64,000 bases of DNA from Acidimicrobiia bacterium (GCA_028285585.1 JANQOU010000013.1:1-64000); one strand, 5' to 3'. Positions 16,228 through 25,276 are shown, numbered from the stretch's first letter. The notes: generated by a model from the sequence alone, not told the origin. Made by a program: numbers and translations.

Positions 16228-18363
16228 CTACTCCTCTTGTGAGGCTGGCTCCTCGGTGAGGTCGACTTCCTCCTCTTCGGCAGTGCTCATGCCCACCGCT
16301 TCGAACACCTTGGCCTGGAGCTGCATCGCCAATTCGGGATTTTCCCGCAGGAACCGCTTCGAGTTCTCTCTTCCCTGGCCAAGCTGATCCTGATCGAATG
16401 TGAACCAGGCCCCGCTCTTGCGCACCACACCGTTGTCAACGGCTACATCGAGAAGGCTTCCCTCGCGTGAGATGCCTTGGCCGAACATGATGTCGAACTC
16501 GGCTTGACGGAACGGTGGGGCCATCTTGTTCTTGACCACCTTGACCCGGACCCGGTTCCCGACATTGTCGGTGCCGTCTTTGATGGCCTCGATGCGCCGG
16601 ATGTCGAGCCGAACCGACGAGTAGAACTTGAGGGCGCGGCCACCCGGTGTTGTCTCAGGTGAGTTGTGAACCATCACACCATCGACCAGGTAGTTGTGAT
16701 GACCTTCGACTTCGATATCGAAGCGCCTCATGCTCCTGGTCTTGGGTTTGACGTGAATGTCGACGATCGGCACAGCAGCCAGCTCATAGCGCTCTTCGGC
16801 TGGCTCGACTTCAACCGCTTCCTTTCCTCGATGATGTCGAAGCAGTTTGTAGGCCATGCAATCGGGCACATAGGGAGCGATCAGGTCGTGCAGAGCCTCG
16901 GTGCCGTCTTTGTCGAAGACGATCAAGGCCTTTCCGCCGCGTTCCGTCAGCTTGCAGCTCAGCCCATAGGTCTCCTTGAGGGTGGCAGCGAGCCGTCGTT
17001 GCGATCCCTTCTCCATCGCCTCAACGACGATGTCAGAGCGGCCGGCCGACCCGTCCTTGCGGCGCTCGGCAAAAGTGCCGTCATCCATGTACCAAACGGC
17101 CAGGGCGAATGGGGTCAGCGCCTTGAGATAGTCCCAACTGAACACCTTCTTGCCACCGATGTAGACCGACTCCCGCAACTCATCGAGCTCTGCCAACGGA
17201 GTGGTCTCGACCATCAGCCCACCCTTGCTGTGAGGTGAGATCGAAAGCGGTACCCCATCAAGGAGGCTGGCTTTCCACTTGGCGTAGTCGTCCTGCTTTG
17301 GCCCATGGCCAAATCGGAACCGCGACTTCATCCCGGAACCATGAGAGTTGGGTCTCTTTGGTGATACGGACCCATCGCCCATCAGGCCGCCGAGCACAAG
17401 CTCTCGTTGCTGACCGGACAGATAGTGCTTGAGGGGCATCAAAACCCGGTCACCCTTGATCAGCTCCCCGGCCTCTCGCCACCCTCCCGGTGTTGAGATC
17501 AGGTGGTTGGCTGTAGCGGCGAACTGAGCACGACCGTTGCCCTCAGGCTTGTAAACGGTGAACTGGAGGAACTCGTCGATGTTCCCGTTGTCGAACCAGT
17601 TGACAATCTTCTTCGGCTCCACTTTTCCGGTGTCGGGGTCGACCGCCATCACCTCGACATCCATCTTCTGATTGACGATCTTGCCGATCTTCTCCTGAGT
17701 GCCATCGGCGAGAGTCACGCGAGTCGAGTACTGGAAGCAGCCGAACATCACCCCTATCTTCTCGCGCAGCTGGTTGATGAAGATGGCAGTGGTCTTCGAC
17801 TTGTTCAGCGTGCCGGCGAGCTTGCGCAATGCCTGGGACATGAGACGTGCTTGGAGGCCGACATGAGCGTCACCCATCTCACCCTCGATCTCGGCGCGTG
17901 GGACCAGTGCGGCCACCGAGTCGATGACAACTACATCGAGAGCGCCGGAGCGGATCAACATGTCGGCGATCTCGAGCGCCTGCTCCCCGGTGTCGGGCTG
18001 CGAGATGAGCAGCTCGTCGACGTCGACACCGATCGCCTTGGCATACACCGGGTCGAGAGCATGCTCAGCGTCGATGAAGGCGGCGATGCCGCCGTTGCGT
18101 TGCGCCTCGGCGACGATGTGCAGCGACAAAGACGTCTTGCCCGAGCTTTCCGGGCCGTAGATCTCCACGACGCGGCCCCGAGGAACCCCGCCGATGCCGA
18201 GGGCGAGGTCCAGTGACAACGCCCCGGTGGGGATGATGTCGAAACTTCTCTGAGCGGCCTCCCCCATCTTCATGATGGCGCCTTTCCCAAACTGCCTCTC
18301 GATCTGACTGACCGCCATGTCGAGTGCCTTATCGCGTTCCACTTCGCGTCCTTCCTGACTCAT
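16228..18363 (-). CDS. recA: RecA recombinase precursor with in-frame intein
   Basis: RecA catalyses strand exchange and activates LexA self-cleavage. The 711-residue precursor is a normal 352-residue RecA split by a 359-residue intein. N-extein: residues 1-208 with Walker A GPESSGKT (about 70-77), ending at the MFG of loop L2. C-extein: residues 568-711, resuming [10 protein letters not shown]. The ATG at 18363 follows the hexamer TACGGT by six bases, and an SOS box lies 49 bases upstream, so transcription is LexA-controlled. The spliced protein should be fully active. No recX follows. Confidence 0.97.
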   Translation of the reverse strand: MSQEGREVERDKALDMAVSQIERQFGKGAIMKMGEAAQRSFDIIPTGALSLDLALGIGGVPRGRVVEIYGPESSGKTSLSLHIVAEAQRNGGIAAFIDAEHALDPVYAKAIGVDVDELLISQPDTGEQALEIADMLIRSGALDVVVIDSVAALVPRAEIEGEMGDAHVGLQARLMSQALRKLAGTLNKSKTTAIFINQLREKIGVMFGCFQYSTRVTLADGTQEKIGKIVNQKMDVEVMAVDPDTGKVEPKKIVNWFDNGNIDEFLQFTVYKPEGNGRAQFAATANHLISTPGGWREAGELIKGDRVLMPLKHYLSGQQRELVLGGLMGDGSVSPKRPNSHGSGMKSRFRFGHGPKQDDYAKWKASLLDGVPLSISPHSKGGLMVETTPLAELDELRESVYIGGKKVFSWDYLKALTPFALAVWYMDDGTFAERRKDGSAGRSDIVVEAMEKGSQRRLAATLKETYGLSCKLTERGGKALIVFDKDGTEALHDLIAPYVPDCMAYKLLRHHRGKEAVEVEPAEERYELAAVPIVDIHVKPKTRSMRRFDIEVEGHHNYLVDGVMVHNSPETTPGGRALKFYSSVRLDIRRIEAIKDGTDNVGNRVRVKVVKNKMAPPFRQAEFDIMFGQGISREGSLLDVAVDNGVVRKSGAWFTFDQDQLGQGRENSKRFLRENPELAMQLQAKVFEAVGMSTAEEEEVDLTEEPASQEE
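16663..17739 (-). mobile_element. RecA intein (RecA-b site) with LAGLIDADG homing endonuclease
   Basis: 359 residues inserted between Gly208 and Ser568 of the precursor. It starts [14 protein letters not shown] (nucleophile Cys1; block A) and has an HLI block B near residues 79-81. A LAGLIDADG endonuclease domain follows, with two helices ending GGLMGDG (about 117-123) and VWYMDDG (about 215-221). The end is [14 protein letters not shown] (blocks F and G) with C-terminal Asn359 and a +1 Ser. All splicing residues are present and both LAGLIDADG acidic residues (D122, D220) are kept, so splicing and homing both look intact. The insertion site and sequence resemble the M. leprae RecA intein, not the M. 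tuberculosis one. Confidence 0.93.
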
Positions 18364-18369
18364 TCCATC

Positions 18370-18375
18370 ACCGTA
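18370..18375 (-). promoter_or_regulatory. Leaderless-type -10 element for recA
   Basis: TACGGT on the minus strand ends six bases before the recA ATG. Confidence 0.4.
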
Positions 18376-18411
18376 TCGAGTAGCTCTGACAAGAACGCGG
18401 AGCATGTTAAC

Positions 18412-18425
18412 CGAACACTTGTTCG
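18412..18425. promoter_or_regulatory. SOS box in the recA promoter region
   Basis: CGAACACTTGTTCG is a perfect match to CGAAC-N4-GTTCG, 49 bases upstream of the recA start and 68 bases upstream of a small plus-strand frame at 18493. Confidence 0.85.
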
Positions 18426-18492
18426 GGTCGTGGCTTTGCGGCCAGGAGGCCCCTCACGGCAGTCGGCGCGCTAGACCACTTGATGTCGTGAG

Positions 18493-18762
18493 ATGACGCG
18501 GTCAGACCCAATTCGCCTCTTGTGGACGACAGCTCAAGGGCCAGTATGTGGATGCTGCATGCAATCGGAGTCAGCTGGGGCCAGGGTGGAGGCGCTTCCC
18601 TGCAATGCCTGCAAGAGGCAGGCTCGATTCTTGACGCCCTACGGGCTCAAATGCTCACTTCACGCCTTGGAGACCGCCATCTACGACGGATCGGGCTCAG
18701 AGGAAGGATGGCTGCCCATCCGGATCAGGCCCCAGGCGATCGCTGACAGCGACCCCGTCTAG
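18493..18762 (+). CDS. Small cysteine-rich protein, uncertain
   Basis: An open frame of 89 codons in the 395-bp gap between recA and thpR, divergent from recA. The product has a zinc-finger-like cysteine pattern (CGCC near residues 19-22, CNAC near 37-40, one more Cys near 54), but no family is recognised. There is no clear ribosome site at the ATG. Its stop shares the bases CTAG with the thpR stop. If real, it would share the SOS box with recA and could be damage-inducible. The gap could equally be non-coding. Confidence 0.38.
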   Translation: MTRSDPIRLLWTTAQGPVCGCCMQSESAGARVEALPCNACKRQARFLTPYGLKCSLHALETAIYDGSGSEEGWLPIRIRPQAIADSDPV

Positions 18763-19310
18763 TCACCGGCCAGCATCAGCGTCTCCAGCTCCTCGTAGTG
18801 AGCCGGACCACCACCGAGGTGACTTCGATAGACGACCACCCGGTCGGCCAACCAGCTCAAGCCAAGCTCGATAGCCGACAGATAGTCGATGCTCTCCGCA
18901 GGCCGCACCCTCGACAGCGAGACGTGAGGTTTGAAGGGCCGCTCCTCCGGCGCCAGGCCCGCCGTCTCCGCCGCTTGCTCGGCGATTTCGTTCAGGGCGG
19001 ACAGACTCTCGAAGGAGCCGGAGGCCAATCCGGCCCAGACCACCGACGCCCGCTCCGGTCGCGGGAACCCGCCGATCCCGTCGAAGCTCACCCTGAAGCC
19101 CGGGATCTCTTCCACAGCGGCGAGACGACTCAGGAAGACTTCGTAGGTCGTTCGCTCGATGTTGCCGAGGAAGCGAAGTGTCAGATGCCAGTTGCCGGCT
19201 GGCACCAGCTTTCCGGGGATGTCGAGTCCTACGAGACGGTCGGCAAGCGCCAGTCGTATCTCGGGCGGCAAGGGAACCGCGACAAAAACCCTGCCTACGG
19301 CTTCCACCAC
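18759..19310 (-). CDS. thpR: RNA 2',3'-cyclic phosphodiesterase (2'-5' RNA ligase family)
   Basis: A 183-residue protein of the 2H phosphoesterase superfamily with the two catalytic HxTx-type motifs HLTL (about 42-45) and HVSL (about 128-131). Bacterial ThpR opens 2',3'-cyclic phosphates to 2'-phosphates; its physiological substrate is uncertain. The start is a GTG at 19310. It overlaps the end of cinA by 16 bases on the same strand, so it is translated from the cinA message. The order rimO-cinA-thpR-recA is common in actinobacteria. Confidence 0.93.
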   Translation of the reverse strand: MVEAVGRVFVAVPLPPEIRLALADRLVGLDIPGKLVPAGNWHLTLRFLGNIERTTYEVFLSRLAAVEEIPGFRVSFDGIGGFPRPERASVVWAGLASGSFESLSALNEIAEQAAETAGLAPEERPFKPHVSLSRVRPAESIDYLSAIELGLSWLADRVVVYRSHLGGGPAHYEELETLMLAGD

Positions 19311-20530
19311 GTCCCTTGCAGAGCCAGACGGGCGAACTGGAGAGCGTTGGTGACTGCGTAGGTACGGACACGCTCCCGGTCGCCGACCATCCGCAACTCC
19401 TTGGACAACACACGCTCGGGGGTGGCCACCGCGATCACCATGGTCCCTGGCGGCTTCTCCAGCGGTTCCGGCCCGGCAGAGCCGGTGACTGAAACCACTA
19501 CGTCTGCATCCAGCAGCTTCCGGCCTCCTTCTGCCATCGCCTCCGCAGTGGCGGCCGTCACCACCGCCGAGACATCCTCCACGCCGAGCAGTTTCTGCTT
19601 CAACTCGGAGTCGTACGCGACCAGGCCGCCCCTGACCACCGAAGACGAGCCGGGCAGCGAGGTAAGAGCTGCGGCGACCAGACCGCCAGTCATCGACTCG
19701 GCCGTCGCAATCGTGTAGCCCAACCCATCGAGCAACTCGAGTATCACCTTCTCGATGATGTCGTCATCGGCACCGAACACGGCGGAGCCCATACGTGCCC
19801 TGACCTCGGCTTCCATCGGGCCGATCAACTCGACCGCGGTCGCCTCATCATCAGCCTTGGCCGTGATCCTGAGCTTGATCTCCCCGCCGGAAGCCAGAAA
19901 CGCCAGCGAGGGATTGGTTGAGCTCCGATAGAGGTCATCGAGCACCTCGGCGACATCCGACTCCGAGCGCCCCCAAGTACGAAGGACTCGGCTCACCAGC
20001 ACCTCGTCGACTCCAGCGGCCTCTCCGAGCCGAGGCAAGAGGTCGTTGTGAAGCAGATACTCCATCTCTGCGGGCACACCGGGCACCACGAAGATGAGCG
20101 TGCCGTCATGCTCAAGTGCAAGCCCCGGAGCGGTCCCTTTCGGGTTCATGAGAAGATCCGCGCCTTCAGGGTGGTACGCCTGGCGGAGGTTGGACTCCGG
20201 CATCACCCTTCCGCGGTCCTCCCACCATCGGCGCAGGTGCTCCGCATAGCTGTCGCTGAACACCAGATCTCGGCCAGTGGCTGCACAGACAGCCTCTCGG
20301 GTGATGTCGTCCTGAGTTGGGCCGATTCCCCCGGTGATGATCACCGCGTCTGACCGCGAGATGGCCAGCTCGATCGTCGAAGTGAGCCTTTCGTGGTTGT
20401 CGCCAACCACCTGCTGGAAGTTTGCGTCGAGGCCCTTCTCAGCCAGAGCAGCCCCGATGGTGGAGGCGTTGGAGTTGACGATCTGGCCCAGCAGCAGCTC
20501 GGTGCCAACGGCGACCACTTCGACATTCAT
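19295..20530 (-). CDS. cinA: CinA family nicotinamide-nucleotide amidohydrolase
   Basis: 411 residues in the usual two-domain CinA layout. Residues about 1-170 are a MoCF/COG1058 domain (VGTELLLGQIVNSN, TGGIGPTQDD), associated with ADP-ribose pyrophosphatase activity. About 250-405 are the PncC domain (AESMTGGLVAAAL, VVSVTGSAGP), which deamidates NMN for NAD recycling. The catalytic-site segment reads AESMTGG where AESCTGG is common. It overlaps rimO by 4 bases and thpR by 16, so all three form one operon ahead of recA. Confidence 0.94.
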   Translation of the reverse strand: MNVEVVAVGTELLLGQIVNSNASTIGAALAEKGLDANFQQVVGDNHERLTSTIELAISRSDAVIITGGIGPTQDDITREAVCAATGRDLVFSDSYAEHLRRWWEDRGRVMPESNLRQAYHPEGADLLMNPKGTAPGLALEHDGTLIFVVPGVPAEMEYLLHNDLLPRLGEAAGVDEVLVSRVLRTWGRSESDVAEVLDDLYRSSTNPSLAFLASGGEIKLRITAKADDEATAVELIGPMEAEVRARMGSAVFGADDDIIEKVILELLDGLGYTIATAESMTGGLVAAALTSLPGSSSVVRGGLVAYDSELKQKLLGVEDVSAVVTAATAEAMAEGGRKLLDADVVVSVTGSAGPEPLEKPPGTMVIAVATPERVLSKELRMVGDRERVRTYAVTNALQFARLALQGTWWKP

Positions 20531-21834
20531 GCCCGGACCGCCTCCATGTCCAGCCCGTAGGCGCCGGTGTACTGAACGGCGACCCAGTCACCCGGCGATC
20601 CGGCGTCGATTCGAACGACCCCGTCGATCTCAGGGGCCTGGCGGTGCGAGCGGCCAACCGGTGTCCCGTCTTCCACCTGATCGATCAGCACGGTGTCGGA
20701 GGCACCGATAAGGCCGGCGTTCTTCTCCATGGTGATCTCTTCTTGGACAGCCGATAGGTGCCGGAGGCGGGTCATGACCTCTTCTCTGGGCACCTGACCG
20801 TCCATCTCGGCCGCCGGAGTTCCCGGCTCTGCCGAGTACGGGAAGAAGCCGGCCCAGTCGAGGCGAGCCTGCTCCAGGAAGTCGGCCAGCTCGTCCACTT
20901 GCGAGTCGGTCTCGCCGGGGAAGCCGACGATGAACGAAGAGCGCAAAGCGGCATCGGGGCTCAAGTCTCGGATCTTGTCGACCAGAGCGAGATGGCGCAC
21001 CCCGTCACCCGGCCGCTTCATCGCCCGCAATAGAGGTTGTGACGCATGTTGCAACGAGAGGTCGAAGTAGTCGGCGACCAGCTTCGAGGAGACCATGGTC
21101 TCGAGAAGCCGGTCGTTGATCTCCCGCGGATGGAGGTAAAGGAGACGGAGACGGGCCAGTTCCTCGACGTCGTCTAAGAACGTCAAGAGGTCAGGCAGTC
21201 CCCCAGGGGCGTCGATGTCGCGGCCATAGGCGGCCAGGTCCTGGGCCACCAAAACGACCTCTCCCACACCTGCATCCACCATCGAGCGCGCTTCCTCGCG
21301 GATCTCCGTGGGCCGACGGGATCGCTGCTTGCCTCTGATCAGCGGGATCGCACAGAAGGTGCATGGTTTGTTGCAACCTTCGGCAACCTTCAGATAGCCG
21401 TATGGAAGACCCGTCGCCGGGCGGCCGGTGGCATGGAGGATGTCCATTGCCGGTCGGCGCTTCATCTCGACCGGATGCCAGCGGGTGAGGTTGTCGAGCG
21501 TGGAGACCAGATCGCCATACCGGTCAAGGCCCAACACCGCATCGACCTCTGGCAACGCGTCGGACACTTCCGTCCCGAACCGCTGCGCCATGCAGCCGAT
21601 CACGATTGAGTGGGCCCCATCGCGCTTTCGATCCTCCAGATCGAGGATGGTCTCCACAGACTCGGCTCGTGCCTCCTCGATGAACGCGCACGTGTTGGTC
21701 ATCACCACATCCGCGGTCTCCGGAGAGTCTGCCCACACATACCCGGCTTCCGAGAGCATGGCTGTGACCTTTTCGGAGTCGACTTGGTTCTTGGCGCAGC
21801 CGAGTGTGGTCAGCCAGAGAGAGGGGGCAGCCAT
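20527..21834 (-). CDS. rimO: Ribosomal protein S12 methylthiotransferase
   Basis: A radical-SAM enzyme that methylthiolates the conserved aspartate of ribosomal protein S12. The 435 residues show UPF0004 cysteines (TLGCAKNQVDSE, TNTCAFIEEA, GCMAQR), the radical-SAM motif CNKPCTFC, and a C-terminal TRAM domain. The TLGCAKN and AFIEEAR signatures distinguish RimO from MiaB, which is also present at 13 kb. It overlaps cinA by 4 bases. pgsA, which often separates rimO and cinA in actinobacteria, is absent at this place. Confidence 0.96.
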   Translation of the reverse strand: MAAPSLWLTTLGCAKNQVDSEKVTAMLSEAGYVWADSPETADVVMTNTCAFIEEARAESVETILDLEDRKRDGAHSIVIGCMAQRFGTEVSDALPEVDAVLGLDRYGDLVSTLDNLTRWHPVEMKRRPAMDILHATGRPATGLPYGYLKVAEGCNKPCTFCAIPLIRGKQRSRRPTEIREEARSMVDAGVGEVVLVAQDLAAYGRDIDAPGGLPDLLTFLDDVEELARLRLLYLHPREINDRLLETMVSSKLVADYFDLSLQHASQPLLRAMKRPGDGVRHLALVDKIRDLSPDAALRSSFIVGFPGETDSQVDELADFLEQARLDWAGFFPYSAEPGTPAAEMDGQVPREEVMTRLRHLSAVQEEITMEKNAGLIGASDTVLIDQVEDGTPVGRSHRQAPEIDGVVRIDAGSPGDWVAVQYTGAYGLDMEAVRA

Positions 21835-21853
21835 GTCGTGAGATTAAGTGCAG

Positions 21854-22111
21854 TCAGTGAGTTCGAGTCGACTCCACCACGGCGAGCAGCTCGGCGGAGT
21901 CAACGGCATCGGCGAGCGTGTTCCAGGTCGAGGTCCCAACATCACCGTCTTCTTCGATCTCGGCGCACGCCAGATAGATTGCGTCGGCGAGAGGGCCGAC
22001 CGTTTGATCGACGTCGAATGCCTGGGCTATCGACGTGCGTGCCGACGGTACGTCGAGCCGGCCCAGAGCCCGTATCGCCTCTTCGGCGAAGCCCGTGGCC
22101 TTCGAGTCCAC
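21854..22111 (-). CDS. Conserved-looking small acidic protein
   Basis: 85 residues from a GTG at 22111, starting 3 bases after the stop of the dehydrogenase gene and ending 19 bases before rimO, all on one strand. The product is soluble, acidic and helical (EEAIRALGRLDVPSARTSIAQAFDV, in two helices), resembling small uncharacterised proteins near rimO/ftsK in actinobacteria. It has no catalytic motif. Tight packing between two genes supports it as real. The role is unknown. Confidence 0.65.
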   Translation of the reverse strand: MDSKATGFAEEAIRALGRLDVPSARTSIAQAFDVDQTVGPLADAIYLACAEIEEDGDVGTSTWNTLADAVDSAELLAVVESTRTH

Positions 22112-22114
22112 GGA

Positions 22115-23170
22115 TCAGATCTCGGTGAACAAGTACCGGCGAAGGATGTCGATTCGCTGATCCAAGGTCTGCTCGTCCAGGTACCAGAGCATCGCTGCCA
22201 CAGTGCTCAGCAAGGGGTTGCCGTCTTGGGGGGTGAAGGAGAAACCGACGATCTCGTTGCCGTTCCGCACGGCGAGAGACTCCAGCGGGATGACAGCCTG
22301 GCTCATGATCCGCCCGTAGTAGCCGTGGTCCCTGCCGAACGAGAACACCTCGTTCGCCGATGTTTTGTGGGTGACCGCGATCCTGGTGTTCTCCGCTAGT
22401 CTCTCCAAGACCTCGTCGAGGGTGATGTCCCGATCCAGTGTCAGCGAGAAGTGCAGCGAATGCATGTACTGCGTGTTCAGCTTGATGGCCGAGGAGTGGA
22501 GATTGAGGTCGTAACCCAGCGTGGCAAAGAGGTCGTGTGAGTCGCGGGCATGATGGGTGCCGAACCTGTCGTCACCGTGCCCACCCACAGTCGGGCTGGC
22601 GATGAACCCGCCGTCCTGTGAGATGTCGTTGGCGCGCCGCATGCAGAGGAACCGCCCGTTCTCGAGATGATTGGTGCCATCAGGGTCCATGCCCAAGGAC
22701 TTCACCAACACCGAGATGTTGTGTGTGTTGCAGCTGACGATCTGGAGGAACCGGTCGTCGTCGTGAGACAACGCGGCGTCGTTGACACCTCGTGCATACG
22801 GCTTCCCGAACCCGTACTCGGACCCTTGGGCCATGAACCCGATAGGCCCGTCTGCATCCGAGTAGAAGTCGTCTTTCATCTGGTTGCCGACGGGCGTGCA
22901 GTCAATGACGACCGTTGCGCGGTTGATGGCCTCCACCGCCTCGTACTTGGGCACGTGTCCGAGCTCTTCGAATGCCGACGTGCGGTCTTCGTCGACGGCG
23001 AGCACTGCCCCTCGACGCTCAAGGTCTCCCACCTTGCCCCTCTCGGTCAGCAGCGGGGTTCGTTTGTGGAACGTCACTTCGTCGATCCCGAAGTGCTCTT
23101 TGTTGTCGGCAAGCAAGCCGATCAGCGGCTCACCGATGGTTCCGGTGCCTACGACGTGGACGATGTTCAT
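22115..23170 (-). CDS. GAPDH-like (type II/archaeal-like) NAD(P) dehydrogenase, function unknown
   Basis: 351 residues. The N-terminus is a Rossmann fold (VVGTGTIGEPL). A VVIDCTPVGN strand and the segment IVSCNTHNIS, with a cysteine placed like the catalytic Cys of glyceraldehyde-3-phosphate dehydrogenase, resemble the archaeal type II GAPDH layout, as does the later GGHGDDRFGTHHARDSHD region. Similarity to true GAPDH is limited, so another aldehyde-phosphate or semialdehyde substrate is possible. The ATG at 23170 has a GGAGGGC ribosome site. It lies 61 bases behind the Rieske-ThDP gene on the same strand, so the two may act in one pathway. Confidence 0.72.
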   Translation of the reverse strand: MNIVHVVGTGTIGEPLIGLLADNKEHFGIDEVTFHKRTPLLTERGKVGDLERRGAVLAVDEDRTSAFEELGHVPKYEAVEAINRATVVIDCTPVGNQMKDDFYSDADGPIGFMAQGSEYGFGKPYARGVNDAALSHDDDRFLQIVSCNTHNISVLVKSLGMDPDGTNHLENGRFLCMRRANDISQDGGFIASPTVGGHGDDRFGTHHARDSHDLFATLGYDLNLHSSAIKLNTQYMHSLHFSLTLDRDITLDEVLERLAENTRIAVTHKTSANEVFSFGRDHGYYGRIMSQAVIPLESLAVRNGNEIVGFSFTPQDGNPLLSTVAAMLWYLDEQTLDQRIDILRRYLFTEI

Positions 23171-23231
23171 TGTGCCCTCCGGCCTTGTGATCCGGAAAGG
23201 CATGGTAACTCTGAGAGGTCGCTCCCCTAAG

Positions 23232-25181
23232 TCAGACCAGCAATGAGTCGGTGTCGATTTGAACCAGCGACGGTCCCTTGTGATCCAGGGCGTACTGGAT
23301 CGCCGAGTCGAGCTCCGAGGGCTGGGTGACACGAACGCCCCTGCCCCCGCACAACTCGGCGAACTCGGCAAAGTCGGGGTTGTGGAGGCTGGTCTGCCAG
23401 ACGTTCAACTCGGCGGTTCTCTGCTCTTTGCTGATCTTCCCCAACTCGTCGTTGACGAGGAGGATCAGAGTGATGTCCATGTCGTGTTTGACGGCCGTTG
23501 TGAACTCCATGGCGTACTGGCCGAAACCTCCGTCGCCGGCCACGGCCAGCACCTGACGCTCGCCGCTGACGGCCGCCCACAGCCCCATGGCGGCCGGGAA
23601 GGCAAACCCGATCGAGCCGAGATAGCCGGACATGACCAGCGACTGCCTCTCCACTTCGAAGTAACGGCCAAAGGAGTAGGTGTTGTTGCCGACGTCGACG
23701 GCGATGGCTGCATCAGGGTCGACCAATCGTGACATGGAGTCGAAGATGGCGGCCGAGTTGACCCCGGCACCGGAGTCGTCCCTGCGCCGGCTTTCCTTCT
23801 CCGCACGCCAGATCGCCCAACGCTCCGCCACCTCTTCGGTGCGATCTGTGAAGCCGTGCTCCGCAGGCATCCGCTCCTCGAAGAGCCGGGCCGTGACCCC
23901 GACATCGCCTTGAACCGGGACCGTGACCGGGTGAAACCGACCCAACGCCATCGGATCGAAGTCGACCTGGACCAGAGGCTTGTAATCGGCGATTCCGGTG
24001 TGATTCGAGAAGGATGCTCCGAACGCGATCAGGACATCACTCTCGTTCATGAACCAAGAGGCGATTGGCGTGCCGCTTCGACCCAACACTCCGCATCCAA
24101 GCGGATGACTGTCGCTGATCTGGCCCTTGGCCTTGAAAGTTGTGACAACCGGAATCCCCATGGTCTCGGCGCATTGCACGATCGGCTCCATGTGGTGCCT
24201 TGCACCCTGGCCGACGATGAACAAGGGACGCTCCGCCTTTGCGATGACCTCGAGCGCCTCGTCGAGAGCTTCTTCGGGCGGTGCGATCGAGCGACTGCCG
24301 AGTCGACCCTGACGTGATCCGGCTGGCTGCTCGCTGGCAAGCACCTGAACCTCGTCGGGGAGGTTGATGTGTGCGACGTCACGCTCGATGATCGCTGTCT
24401 TACAGGCGAGAGTCATCAACTCGGCACCGTCGCTGCCTTCCTGCACGGACTCGGAGAATCGCGCGACGTCGGCAAAGGCAGCCTCGAGATCCAGGTCCTG
24501 AAACGCGCCACGACCTTTCACACTCGATGGGACCTGGCCTGAGACGGCGAGAATCGGAGCACGATCGACCTTGGCGTCGTAGAGGCCGGTGAGAAGGTTG
24601 GTCGAGCCCGGCCCGGCAATTCCGAAACATGCGGCTAACTCACCGGTCAGCTTGCCGTATGCGCTGGCGGCAAAGGCCGCAGCGCCTTCGTGGCGGATCC
24701 CGACATAGGTGAGGTCTCCTCGCTCTTCGGCTATCCGCATCGCATCGGCGAATCCGAGGTTGGAGTGCCCTACCATCCCGAACACATGGGTTACACCCCA
24801 GTTGACCATCGTCTCGACAAGCACATCCGAGACCGTTCGTTCTCTCGCCGGGTCTGGAGGGACCGCCACGTAGACGCCGTCATCCCGGACCTCGGTGGCG
24901 AAACAGGTGGGGGCGTCGTCAAAGCCCTCGGGTGGTGACCCGTCGAGCGGGTTGTAGTCGTAGCCGTGCCACGGGCAGCGCAGCCAGCCGTGCTCTATCG
25001 ACCCTTCACCAAGAGGCCCGCCCTGGTGGGGGCAGCGGTTGTCGAGCGCCCCGTATTGGCCCTGATAGTGGGCGAGGGCAAGCGAGTGCTTCCCGACGTG
25101 AACGGTCTTGACCCGCCCCTCCGGCAACTCGTCCAGCTCGGCCACTTTGTGCCATTGAGTCTCGGGGTGGCTGCAATCCAT
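23232..25181 (-). CDS. Rieske [2Fe-2S] domain fused to a ThDP-dependent (PoxB/acetolactate synthase-like) enzyme
   Basis: 649 residues. About 1-108 form a complete Rieske ferredoxin domain (CPHQGG near residue 50, CPWHGYDYNP near 69). About 115-649 form a full ThDP enzyme of the pyruvate oxidase/acetolactate synthase family: N-terminal Pyr domain with IRHEGAAAFAASAYGKLTG, a central domain, and a C-terminal PP domain with the ThDP/Mg motif starting GDGGFGQYAMEF and ending NDELGK. The Rieske cluster could take electrons from the hydroxyalkyl-ThDP intermediate, making the enzyme an oxidative decarboxylase, perhaps quinone- or ferredoxin-linked. That is inference. A hexamer TAGCTT ends six bases before the ATG. 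Confidence 0.88.
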   Translation of the reverse strand: MDCSHPETQWHKVAELDELPEGRVKTVHVGKHSLALAHYQGQYGALDNRCPHQGGPLGEGSIEHGWLRCPWHGYDYNPLDGSPPEGFDDAPTCFATEVRDDGVYVAVPPDPARERTVSDVLVETMVNWGVTHVFGMVGHSNLGFADAMRIAEERGDLTYVGIRHEGAAAFAASAYGKLTGELAACFGIAGPGSTNLLTGLYDAKVDRAPILAVSGQVPSSVKGRGAFQDLDLEAAFADVARFSESVQEGSDGAELMTLACKTAIIERDVAHINLPDEVQVLASEQPAGSRQGRLGSRSIAPPEEALDEALEVIAKAERPLFIVGQGARHHMEPIVQCAETMGIPVVTTFKAKGQISDSHPLGCGVLGRSGTPIASWFMNESDVLIAFGASFSNHTGIADYKPLVQVDFDPMALGRFHPVTVPVQGDVGVTARLFEERMPAEHGFTDRTEEVAERWAIWRAEKESRRRDDSGAGVNSAAIFDSMSRLVDPDAAIAVDVGNNTYSFGRYFEVERQSLVMSGYLGSIGFAFPAAMGLWAAVSGERQVLAVAGDGGFGQYAMEFTTAVKHDMDITLILLVNDELGKISKEQRTAELNVWQTSLHNPDFAEFAELCGGRGVRVTQPSELDSAIQYALDHKGPSLVQIDTDSLLV

Positions 25182-25187
25182 CAGCTG

Positions 25188-25193
25188 AAGCTA
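25188..25193 (-). promoter_or_regulatory. Leaderless-type -10 element for the Rieske-ThDP gene
   Basis: TAGCTT on the minus strand ends six bases before the ATG at 25181. Confidence 0.4.
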
Positions 25194-25276
25194 ACCGGAT
25201 CCACGGACGACATATGCCCTTGCGCGGCGCACACCCCTCGCCCAACCCCTGCACTCGCCACAACTGCCGTGCACAG

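Noticed and set aside
16663-17739. Insertion or misassembly breaking recA
   Set aside because: The frame is intact, the borders are exact intein splice residues, and the exteins join to a normal RecA.
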